This document shows positions 1-6,904 of a stretch of 64,000 bases of DNA, in pieces. The DNA is from Algibacter marinivivus (GTDB lineage Bacteria; Bacteroidota; Bacteroidia; Flavobacteriales; Flavobacteriaceae). Made by a program: the position numbers and the translations under genes. Each line of letters begins with the position of its first letter. Position 1 is the stretch's first letter. Below the pieces are notes generated by a model that was not told the origin of the DNA, searched no databases, and saw only the letters and a list, made by a program, of their open reading frames with translations. The DNA is taken from contig NZ_QFRI01000003.1 in assembly GCF_003143755.1 (NCBI RefSeq), positions 248,001-312,000 on the forward strand, written 5' to 3'.

Positions 1-80
1 TATACAAAATTTGCAAAAAAAGCAGCTACAACAAGACCTATAATGACTATAACTAAAAGTATTTTTTTTATGTAATTCAT
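1..80 (-). CDS. N-terminus of a membrane-anchored protein, possibly endolytic transglycosylase MltG (cut by window edge)
   Basis: On the minus strand an ATG at position 80 opens a frame that runs off the left edge. The visible 26 residues are a short basic start (MNYIKKI) followed by a hydrophobic stretch rich in Ile, Leu and Val, typical of a single N-terminal membrane anchor. The start codon lies directly after the stop codon of the acetyltransferase, so the two are almost certainly cotranscribed. In many flavobacteria the order is dapF, GNAT, mltG, which is why MltG is suggested. That identity rests on gene order I recall, not on any visible catalytic motif. Confidence 0.45.
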   Translation of the reverse strand, partial: MNYIKKILLVIVIIGLVVAAFFANFV

Positions 81-605
81 CTATTTATTAATGAGTTGAA
101 ATAAATATTCGTTTTTATAAGCACCATTAACGTGGTTCCAATCTTTTTTTAGGCCGATTTGTTTAAAACCTTCTTTTGAAAACAATTTAATACTAGCATC
201 ATTTTCTTCAGAAATATTACAATATAACAGGTGCAAATCTAAATGCGTAAAACTATAATTTATTAAAAGTTTAAGGGCTTCGCGACCGTAACCCTTTAAT
301 CTGTCGTTAGGTTCTTTAACTAAAATGCCAACACCTGCTCTTTTATTTTTAAAATCGAAATCGAATAAATCTATCATACCTATGGCAACATCATCATAAC
401 TTGAAATGACCAAACGTAATTGCTTGACTTCAAAAATATCTTTGTGGGCATGCTCTAAATACTGTTTGATAAGAAATTTAGAATATGGTGTTTGTGTATT
501 ACTGATTTCCCAGATAGATTCATCGTTTTCAATGGTATGTATGAAGTCTAAATCTTCTGGCTCTAAGGCTCTTAAGTATATATTATCGCCTTTTAGAGTT
601 ATCAT
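81..605 (-). CDS. GNAT-family N-acetyltransferase (RimJ/RimL-like)
   Basis: This 174-residue protein has the layout of the acetyltransferase_3 (RimJ/RimL-like) branch of the GNAT fold. It starts with a strand (ITLKGDNIYLRALEPEDL), has a central acyl-CoA-binding segment around GYGREALKLLINY, and ends with a late strand and helix (NISEENDASIKLFSKEGFKQIG). These enzymes transfer acetyl from acetyl-CoA to an amine; the substrate cannot be read from sequence. Its start overlaps the end of dapF by 4 bp (ATGA-type), which indicates translational coupling. The next gene begins immediately after its stop. Confidence 0.85.
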   Translation of the reverse strand: MITLKGDNIYLRALEPEDLDFIHTIENDESIWEISNTQTPYSKFLIKQYLEHAHKDIFEVKQLRLVISSYDDVAIGMIDLFDFDFKNKRAGVGILVKEPNDRLKGYGREALKLLINYSFTHLDLHLLYCNISEENDASIKLFSKEGFKQIGLKKDWNHVNGAYKNEYLFQLINK

Positions 606-1375
606 ATTGTTCCTTTAAAAACAAATTTTGCAGGACCAATAAGCCATACATTATTATAAGTATTATTTTCAACATCGAAACATACTTCTAGCTTTCCGCC
701 TTCAACATTTAAAGTTACGTGGTTTTTTTCGGTTTCTCCTATGTAATGCATTGCTAATGCCACTGCTGTAACACCTGTACCACAAGATAAGGTTTCCCCT
801 TCTACTCCACGTTCATAGGTTCTTACCCTAAATTCGTTATCAGATTGCTTTTTTACGAAATTAACATTGCTCCCAGCTTCATTATATGGTGCTCCATATC
901 TAATTTCTGCGCCTTTTGATTTTATATTAAAATCTTCAATATTTTCTTCAAATTGCACGTGATGTGGCGACCCAGTATCTAAAAAGACATGGTTTTCATG
1001 TTTTTCAACCGTATTAACATCTACCATTTGAAGTTTCACAATATCACCTTCAATAGTGGCATGATGCAAACCATCAATAGCTTCAAAAACTGCTTTATCT
1101 GAAATAACGCCTAATTGCTTAGCAAAGGCAACTAAACAACGCCCACCGTTACCACACATAGAACTTTCATTACCATCTGCATTGTAGTAAACCATTTTAA
1201 AATCGTGTTCTAGATGGTTTTCTAAAAGAATGAGTCCGTCAGCGCCTATGCCAAAACGTCTGTCGCATAAAAACGCTACTTGTTTGGTATTATTTTTGTC
1301 GAATGTTTGTTGACGATTATCAATCATCACAAAATCATTTCCTGTGCCTTGGTATTTGTAAAAGGTGTGTTGCAT
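602..1375 (-). CDS. dapF: Diaminopimelate epimerase
   Basis: DapF interconverts LL- and meso-diaminopimelate in the cytoplasm, for lysine and peptidoglycan synthesis. The protein opens with the family signature FYKYQGTGNDFVMID. It carries both catalytic cysteines, one in MCGNGGRC (about residue 74) and one in SCGTGVTA near the C-terminus, as a cofactor-independent racemase needs. I chose the ATG at 1375, which puts HTFYKYQGTG close to the start as in relatives; an ATG four codons upstream (1387) is possible. Length about 258 residues is normal for the family. It heads a minus-strand cluster with the GNAT gene and the membrane protein at the left edge. Confidence 0.95.
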   Translation of the reverse strand: MQHTFYKYQGTGNDFVMIDNRQQTFDKNNTKQVAFLCDRRFGIGADGLILLENHLEHDFKMVYYNADGNESSMCGNGGRCLVAFAKQLGVISDKAVFEAIDGLHHATIEGDIVKLQMVDVNTVEKHENHVFLDTGSPHHVQFEENIEDFNIKSKGAEIRYGAPYNEAGSNVNFVKKQSDNEFRVRTYERGVEGETLSCGTGVTAVALAMHYIGETEKNHVTLNVEGGKLEVCFDVENNTYNNVWLIGPAKFVFKGTI

Positions 1376-1481
1376 AATATGCTGCAAAGATAAAGAAGTG
1401 ATTTAAATTTTTTGATGCTTAGCGATAATTTTGGCGGGTTGAAAAAAAGCTTATTTTTTTGGCAGATGTTTACAAGGAAGT

Positions 1482-1580
1482 GCGTTAGGGATTGCAGTGG
1501 AAAGCCCACAGCGATCCCGATAGCTATCGGGAGAGCGAGGACTTGTAACGTAAAGCCCGACCCTTGTGGTAACGCCCAAA
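1482..1580 (+). repeat. Structured dispersed repeat, copy A
   Basis: This is one of three copies of a roughly 100-bp element (others at 27082-27179 and 30201-30301). The outer arms GCGTTA (1482-1487) and TAACGC (1570-1575) are complementary. Conserved blocks are GGAAAGCCCACAGC and AGCGAGGACTTGTAACG. A central 16-bp perfect palindrome (1516-1531, CCCGATAGCTATCGGG) replaces the smaller hairpins of the other copies. It lies in the 307-bp gap between divergent dapF and the protease gene, about 100 bp before the protease ATG. Nothing else is recognisable in that gap. Confidence 0.75.
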
Positions 1581-1682
1581 TAATTAAACGTAAGTGGATT
1601 GTTAAATCGTCGTTAAAGTTGAATTAAGAATTCAATATTTATTTAATTTTAATCGTTAATAAATAAAACTTAAACTCAAATT

Positions 1683-3083
1683 ATGAAGAAGATTTTGACA
1701 TTAGTATTGGTTTCGGCTTTAGGTGGTATTTTTACTTTAGGAGCCTACAAACTTTTTTTAGAAGAAGAAAAAACAGTTTTGATTGCTGCAGAAAACTCCA
1801 ACCCAGCATTTCTACCAACAAATAACTTTAATACATTATTAGCTAATGAGGAAGCTCCAGATTTTACAGTAGCTGCTGAAAACACTGTAAATGCGGTTGT
1901 ACACGTAAAAAATGTAACACTAAGTTCTGGACAATATACTTTACAAGATTTATTTTCTGGTAGAAGCTCGCAACGTGCGCAAATGGGTACAGGATCTGGT
2001 GTTATTATTAATGCAGATGGTTATATAATTACAAATAACCATGTGATTAAAAATGCACATGAACTATCTGTTACACTAAATAATAATAAAACCTATACTG
2101 CTGAATTAATTGGTGCTGATGCCAAAACTGATATTGCACTTTTAAAGATTGATGCAGATGAAGATTTACCATTTGTTACTTTTGCTGACTCTGATAATGC
2201 AAAAATTGGCGAATGGGTATTGGCTGTAGGAAATCCGTTTAATTTAACATCTACTGTTACTGCTGGCATTATTAGTGCTAAGGCTAGAGATTTATCGGGT
2301 ACTAGCAGGCAATCTTTTATCCAGACTGATGCCGCGGTAAACCCTGGAAACTCTGGTGGTGCACTTGTTAATACTGATGGACAATTGGTAGGTATAAACA
2401 CCGCAATATCATCTCAAACGGGCTCTTATGTTGGCTACTCTTTTGCTGTACCTAGTAATATTGCTAGAAAAGTGATTGAAGACATTATGGAATATGGTAA
2501 TGTACAAAATGGGATTTTAGGTATTCAAGGTGGCGCTTTAAACAGTATTTTGGCTGAAAAATTTGGTGTCAATGATACTGAAGGTGTTTATATTGATAGT
2601 GTTGTTGAAGACTCTGGTGCTGAAAAAGCTGGTGTACAAAAAGGTGATATTATAAAAGAAATTGATAATATAAAAATTTCTAAGTTCTCTGATTTAACGG
2701 GGCATTTAAGTACGAAACGCCCTAACGATGTGGTAAGCCTTCAAGTATTAAGAGACGGAGAAACAAAAACTATTCCTGTAACTTTAGCAAAAAATGAAAC
2801 TTTTACAATGCCTTTAGTAGGGCAAATAAAAAACGCAAAATCATCTGATTTAAAAAAGTTTAAAGCCGCTTATGGTGTTAAAATAACCGATTTAAATTCT
2901 CAATATGCTGATTACTGGAAAAGAAACGGTATAGAAGAAGGTTGCATTATTACTTCTGTAAATGATATAAAAGTAAAATCAGTTGATGATGTACAAAATG
3001 CTATAAAAAATTCTAATTCTGATGCTCTAAGAATAGAACTTATTAATTCTAGTGGAGAAAAAGAACGCTATAATTTTAGATAA
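1683..3083 (+). CDS. DegP/HtrA-like periplasmic serine protease
   Basis: This 466-residue protease has an N-terminal signal anchor (residues 1-25), a trypsin-like domain with the full catalytic triad, and two PDZ regions. The triad is His120 in TNNHV, Asp150 in KTDIAL and Ser224 in NPGNSGGA. The first PDZ runs roughly 265-375 (GVYIDSVVEDSGAEKAGVQKGDII) and the second roughly 385-466. Such proteins degrade or refold damaged envelope proteins. The gene stands alone, with a clear terminator after it and a dispersed repeat upstream. DegP, DegQ and DegS cannot be told apart reliably, but two PDZ domains favour a DegP/DegQ-type enzyme. Confidence 0.93.
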   Translation: MKKILTLVLVSALGGIFTLGAYKLFLEEEKTVLIAAENSNPAFLPTNNFNTLLANEEAPDFTVAAENTVNAVVHVKNVTLSSGQYTLQDLFSGRSSQRAQMGTGSGVIINADGYIITNNHVIKNAHELSVTLNNNKTYTAELIGADAKTDIALLKIDADEDLPFVTFADSDNAKIGEWVLAVGNPFNLTSTVTAGIISAKARDLSGTSRQSFIQTDAAVNPGNSGGALVNTDGQLVGINTAISSQTGSYVGYSFAVPSNIARKVIEDIMEYGNVQNGILGIQGGALNSILAEKFGVNDTEGVYIDSVVEDSGAEKAGVQKGDIIKEIDNIKISKFSDLTGHLSTKRPNDVVSLQVLRDGETKTIPVTLAKNETFTMPLVGQIKNAKSSDLKKFKAAYGVKITDLNSQYADYWKRNGIEEGCIITSVNDIKVKSVDDVQNAIKNSNSDALRIELINSSGEKERYNFR

Positions 3084-3108
3084 AAACGGTTCGTTTAACG
3101 AATTAATT

Positions 3109-3148
3109 AACCCTTCAAATAGATAAATTTTTGAAGGGTTATTTTTTT
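3109..3148 (+). terminator. Rho-independent terminator after the protease gene
   Basis: An 11-bp perfect stem (AACCCTTCAAA / TTTGAAGGGTT) with a short loop is followed by a run of seven T residues. It lies 26 bp after the protease stop codon. Confidence 0.85.
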
Positions 3149-3225
3149 GTTAAAATAGCTTACGAAAACGTTTGAAATATAGTACTTTCGCAAAAATTTT
3201 TCAACATAAACTAAACATTTAAGCA

Positions 3226-4674
3226 ATGGGTTCTAACAAAACTTATGAAAAAGAATTGGCCTTTCAGGCAGACCGTAGAAAAGCTACGGTAGAATTTATT
3301 AAAACCGTAAGCGATTTATGGTATGATAAATCAATTGAATTGGTTTTATTCAGAAATCAATTAATTGATAGAAATGTAAGTCAGATTTTAAGTTTGCACG
3401 AATACGCAGGTAAATTTGTACAAAAACCAATTTCAATTTTTGATTCTGTAGAAATAGCACAAGCAATTAAAAGCTTAAATATTCCTCCTGCAAAATTAGA
3501 CATTGGGAAACTCACTTATGAATATCATTTAGAAGACAATAAGCATAATAATGCTAAAGCATTTGTAGCTTCAAAACTTAAAGATGCAAGCAAAAATGGT
3601 GATATAGAACCTAAAGATGTAGTACTTTATGGTTTTGGAAGGATTGGTAGATTGGTAGCCAGAGAATTAATGGTAAGAACCGGTAAAGGGAGCCAACTTC
3701 GTTTAAGAGCTATAGTAACTCGTGGTGCTATTGATGCCCAAATACTAGAAAAAAGAGCTTCACTTTTACGCAATGACTCTGTACATGGCGATTTTCCTGG
3801 AACAGTTTTAATTGACGAAAAGAATAATGCCCTAATTATTAATGGCACAACAGTTAAAATTATATCAGCAAAAACACCTGAAGATATTGACTATACTAAA
3901 TTCAACATTAACAATGCTTTAGTTATAGATAATACAGGTGCTTTCAGAGACAAAGAAGCTCTAAGTAAGCATCTAAAATCCAAAGGTGTTGATAAGGTTC
4001 TATTAACTGCACCAGGAAAAGGGGTTCCAAATATTGTTTATGGAGTAAACCATAAGGAAAATGATCCTAATAAAGTTGATATTTTTTCTGCTGCATCTTG
4101 TACTACTAACGCTATCACACCAGTTTTAAAAGCTGTAGAAGATTCTTTTGGTGTTAAAAGCGGTCATTTAGAAACCATTCATGCCTATACTAACGATCAA
4201 AATTTAGTTGATAATTTTCATAGTAAATACCGTCGTGGTAGAGCTGCTGGTTTAAACATGGTAATTACTGAAACTGGGGCAGGAAGTGCCGTTTCTAAAG
4301 CTTTACCAAGTTTGGAAGGTAAATTAACCTCTAACGCTATTAGAGTTCCTGTACCTAACGGTTCTTTGGCTATTCTTAATTTAGAATTAGAAAATAAAAC
4401 CTCTTTAAATGGTGTAAATACTATTTTAAAAAAATATGCCCTAGAAGGTGATTTAGTTGAACAAATAAAATATGAGTTAAGTGATGAATTAGTTTCTAGT
4501 GATATTGTTGGAAGTTCAGCTCCATCAATTTATGATAGTAAAGCCACTATAGTGCGTAAAGACGGAAAAAATATCTTGCTTTATATCTGGTATGACAACG
4601 AATATGGATACAGTCATCAAGTGATTCGATTAGCAAAATATATAGCCAAAGTAAGACGTTATACTTACTATTAG
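3226..4674 (+). CDS. gap: Glyceraldehyde-3-phosphate dehydrogenase, long form
   Basis: This enzyme oxidises glyceraldehyde-3-phosphate to 1,3-bisphosphoglycerate with NAD(P) in glycolysis or gluconeogenesis. The Rossmann signature GFGRIGR is at 136-142 and the catalytic Cys is residue 292 in ASCTTNAITP. The C-terminal WYDNEYGYSHQV is the standard family end. At 482 residues it carries about 130 extra N-terminal residues compared with the classical enzyme of about 335. Such long forms are known in Bacteroidota; the role of the extension is unknown to me. The gene is monocistronic between two terminators. Cofactor preference and direction of use cannot be decided here. Confidence 0.94.
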   Translation: MGSNKTYEKELAFQADRRKATVEFIKTVSDLWYDKSIELVLFRNQLIDRNVSQILSLHEYAGKFVQKPISIFDSVEIAQAIKSLNIPPAKLDIGKLTYEYHLEDNKHNNAKAFVASKLKDASKNGDIEPKDVVLYGFGRIGRLVARELMVRTGKGSQLRLRAIVTRGAIDAQILEKRASLLRNDSVHGDFPGTVLIDEKNNALIINGTTVKIISAKTPEDIDYTKFNINNALVIDNTGAFRDKEALSKHLKSKGVDKVLLTAPGKGVPNIVYGVNHKENDPNKVDIFSAASCTTNAITPVLKAVEDSFGVKSGHLETIHAYTNDQNLVDNFHSKYRRGRAAGLNMVITETGAGSAVSKALPSLEGKLTSNAIRVPVPNGSLAILNLELENKTSLNGVNTILKKYALEGDLVEQIKYELSDELVSSDIVGSSAPSIYDSKATIVRKDGKNILLYIWYDNEYGYSHQVIRLAKYIAKVRRYTYY

Positions 4675-4715
4675 AATTTGAAAATCTAAAGTTTTATTTT
4701 TAACGTATATAAACT

Positions 4716-4739
4716 AGCCTCATTTTTATGAGGCTTTTT
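4716..4739 (+). terminator. Terminator after the GAPDH gene
   Basis: The hairpin AGCCTCA-TTTTTA-TGAGGCT is followed by TTTT. It sits 42 bp downstream of the GAPDH stop. Confidence 0.8.
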
Positions 4740-4814
4740 AATGATTTATAATCAATTAATTAACAATATTTTATAAATTCGCAAACCAAATACAACCAAT
4801 AAATCCATCTAAAA

Positions 4815-5438
4815 ATGAATCCTATCAAATCTCTACTTTTAATAGTATTTACTTGCTTAATCGGCTTAACCTCATTTTCTCAAGCCAAACAAGATGACGA
4901 CCAATTGTCTTTATACAAAGGTACTATTGACAATCAATTTGAATATATTTTAAAAAAATCTGGTAATTTTAAAGGGACAAACGGGCAAGCATATGAGGCT
5001 GTAAAACGTAGTATGTTCTTAGCTTTAAGAGCCCACACACTAGATTCTTTAAAAACAGTACATAAAAATTTAGCAGAAACGCAAGCAGTTGTAAAAACAC
5101 AAGCTAAGGAAATTGTTGATTTAAAAGCTAATTTGTCAAATACACAGACTGATTTAAGCAAAACAAACGAAGAAAAAAACAACATGGCACTGTTTGGTAT
5201 GCAAATGAGTAAAACCAATTACAATGTGCTTATGTGGTCTATAATTGGAGGTTTATTAGCACTTCTAGTTTTGTTTATCTACAAGTTTAAAAATAGTAAT
5301 GCTATTACCCGAGAAGCCAAACACAATTTAGCTGAAATTGAAGAAGAATTTGATGAACACAGAAGAACAGCTTTAGAACGTGAACAAAAGGTAAGACGTC
5401 AATTACAAGACGAAATCAATAAACAGAAAAAAGTATAA
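4815..5438 (+). CDS. Secreted/membrane coiled-coil protein of unknown function
   Basis: I do not recognise a functional family. The 207-residue protein has a signal peptide (about 1-24, ending SFSQA), then a helical stretch with heptad-like Leu/Val spacing (about 80-125), one transmembrane segment (about 140-160, MLWSIIGGLLALLVLFIY) and a highly charged helical tail. This layout suggests a bitopic envelope protein with coiled-coil regions on both sides of the membrane. I recall flavobacterial homologues labelled tRNA (guanine-N1)-methyltransferase; nothing in this sequence supports a methyltransferase. It has its own terminator downstream. Confidence 0.8.
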   Translation: MNPIKSLLLIVFTCLIGLTSFSQAKQDDDQLSLYKGTIDNQFEYILKKSGNFKGTNGQAYEAVKRSMFLALRAHTLDSLKTVHKNLAETQAVVKTQAKEIVDLKANLSNTQTDLSKTNEEKNNMALFGMQMSKTNYNVLMWSIIGGLLALLVLFIYKFKNSNAITREAKHNLAEIEEEFDEHRRTALEREQKVRRQLQDEINKQKKV

Positions 5439-5465
5439 AACCCTTTTTGCTTAATCATATATTAA

Positions 5466-5497
5466 AAATCTGTAACTTCACGTTGCAGATTTTTTTT
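5466..5497 (+). terminator. Terminator after the coiled-coil protein gene
   Basis: A hairpin (AATCTG-T-AAC, loop TTCAC, GTT-G-CAGATT) runs into eight T residues. The T run ends just before the ATG at 5501, so it argues against any GNAT start upstream of 5501. Confidence 0.65.
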
Positions 5498-5500
5498 GAT

Positions 5501-5938
5501 ATGGTTATAACTAAAGCAAGTGTTAAACAATTAGATCATTTAGTTCCTCTTTTTGATTGTTACCGTCAATTTTATAGACAACCAACAGATATAAAAAGAG
5601 TTCAAAGCTTTTTAAAAGAGCGTCTTACTAAAAAAGATTCAGTAATTTTTATAGCATATATTGATGATGTTCCAGTAGGCTTTGCACAACTTTACTTTTT
5701 ATTTTCTTCAGTAAGTATGCAACCTATGTATCTGTTAAATGATTTATATATAGATTCAAATTATCGGAATAAAAGTATCGGTACTGCTTTAATTAATAAA
5801 GCAAAAGCACTTTGCAGAGAAAAAAATTATAAAGGACTTATTATTCAAACTGAAAGTAATAACCCTGCACAGCATTTGTACCAACGTGAAGGGTTTGTTT
5901 TAGATGAAGATTTATCTTTTTTTTGGAAAGTAGATTGA
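5501..5938 (+). CDS. GNAT-family N-acetyltransferase
   Basis: This is a compact 145-residue acetyltransferase_1-type GNAT. The acetyl-CoA loop is around YRNKSIGTALINKAKALC and the C-terminal strand-helix is QTESNNPAQHLYQREGFV. A start at 5501 (MVITKASVKQLDHL) is preferred because the frame upstream of it is occupied by a terminator hairpin. The acceptor substrate is unknown. Confidence 0.85.
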   Translation: MVITKASVKQLDHLVPLFDCYRQFYRQPTDIKRVQSFLKERLTKKDSVIFIAYIDDVPVGFAQLYFLFSSVSMQPMYLLNDLYIDSNYRNKSIGTALINKAKALCREKNYKGLIIQTESNNPAQHLYQREGFVLDEDLSFFWKVD

Positions 5939-5981
5939 AAAGTATCTATAAAAAACAACTGTAGTATAAATTGAAAATATT

Positions 5982-6536
5982 ATGCTTTATCTAATAAGTG
6001 GAGCTTCAAGATCTGGAAAGACTCTGCTCGCTAAAAAATTATCAGAACAAAAAAACATATCGTATTTGTCTCTTGACTGGTTAGTAATGGGATTTACAAA
6101 TGGTATTCCTGAATATGGAATACATGATATGCTATTCCCAGATGAGATTGCTAAAAGAATGTGGCCTTTTTTAAAAGCCATATTAGAAAATATGCTGTGG
6201 AGTGAAATCAACTATATTATTGAAGGAGAAGCCATACTTCCAGAATTGATCATTGAATTATTGAACAAACATCCAGATAAAATTAAAATTTGCTTTGTTG
6301 GCTATACCTCTGCTAATATTGAAGAAAAAGTTAAAGACATAAAAAAGTTCAGTTTACAGAAAAATGACTGGTTAATTGATAAAACAGACACTTATATAAC
6401 TGACCATGTGAAAAACATGATAACTCACAGTATAATGTTAAAAAAATCCTGTAAAGAAAATAATCTAAAGTATTTTGATTGCTCAGAAAATTTCTTAAAT
6501 ACTATTGAAGATAGTTTAGAGTATTTTTCAGAATAA
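5982..6536 (+). CDS. P-loop kinase-like protein (AAA/adenylate-kinase-like fold)
   Basis: The 184-residue protein starts with a Walker A motif almost at its N-terminus (LISGASRSGKTLLAKKL). An acidic strand (INYIIEGEAILPE, about 84-96) plausibly serves as Walker B. The later ICFVGYTSANIEEKV segment resembles the strand-lid region of small nucleotide or metabolite kinases. It looks like a small-molecule kinase of unknown substrate, not an ABC or chaperone ATPase. No operon partner is obvious: the preceding gene ends 43 bp upstream and a terminator follows. Confidence 0.7.
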   Translation: MLYLISGASRSGKTLLAKKLSEQKNISYLSLDWLVMGFTNGIPEYGIHDMLFPDEIAKRMWPFLKAILENMLWSEINYIIEGEAILPELIIELLNKHPDKIKICFVGYTSANIEEKVKDIKKFSLQKNDWLIDKTDTYITDHVKNMITHSIMLKKSCKENNLKYFDCSENFLNTIEDSLEYFSE

Positions 6537-6614
6537 ATGTGATTTCTACTAATTTATTAGTAGGATTAAATATCCTAGTTAACCGTTCATGAAAATAGAA
6601 AAATCCACAAAATA

Positions 6615-6650
6615 AAAAAGCAAGCTTTATATTTTGCTTGCTTTTTCTAT
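6615..6650. terminator. Bidirectional terminator between the P-loop gene and tRNA-Tyr
   Basis: An 11-bp perfect stem (AAAAAGCAAGC / GCTTGCTTTTT) has a T run at its 3' side on either strand. It can end both the plus-strand gene and the minus-strand tRNA-Tyr transcript. Confidence 0.8.
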
Positions 6651-6657
6651 TTATCCG

Positions 6658-6739
<82 letters not shown>

Positions 6740-6750
6740 AAAACTGACAG

Positions 6751-6781
6751 CAAATATATTATTGTTTCTTAATTCTGCAAA
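6751..6781 (-). promoter_or_regulatory. Promoter of tRNA-Tyr
   Basis: On the minus strand a -33 TTTG (6781-6778) is separated by exactly 19 bp from -7 TATATTTG (6758-6751). This matches the Bacteroidota primary-sigma consensus TTTG/TAnnTTTG. Confidence 0.8.
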
Positions 6782-6824
6782 AGGAAATTTTAAAATTTAT
6801 CCAATTAAAAAATATATGATCTGA

Positions 6825-6895
6825 TGTCAGGTAGAGCGAAGTTGAAACCTAAAAAATCTAGTACAAAAAACCTTTAGACTGTGCTCAAGGTGACA
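6825..6895. repeat. Imperfect palindromic dispersed repeat (REP-like)
   Basis: About 71 bp bounded by TGTCA and TGACA, with imperfectly complementary arms (GTAGAGCGAAGT versus ACTGTGCTCAAGGT). It resembles short palindromic repeats I recall as scattered through flavobacterial genomes, but only this copy is in the window, so the dispersed nature is not shown here. It lies immediately downstream of the barrel-protein gene. Confidence 0.5.
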
Positions 6896-6904
6896 TGGAA
6901 CTCT

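Noticed and set aside
1412-1627. Open frame across repeat copy A
   Set aside because: Its sequence is produced by the structured repeat and the same frame is not kept in copies B and C.
3171-3190. TTTGAAATATAGTACTTTCG as the GAPDH promoter
   Set aside because: The -7-like TACTTTCG has one mismatch and the TTTG lies only 8 bp upstream, far from the 19-bp spacing of the good promoters here.
4815-5438. tRNA (guanine-N1)-methyltransferase label for the coiled-coil protein
   Set aside because: It has a signal peptide, one membrane helix and coiled-coil segments; no SPOUT or other methyltransferase motif is present.
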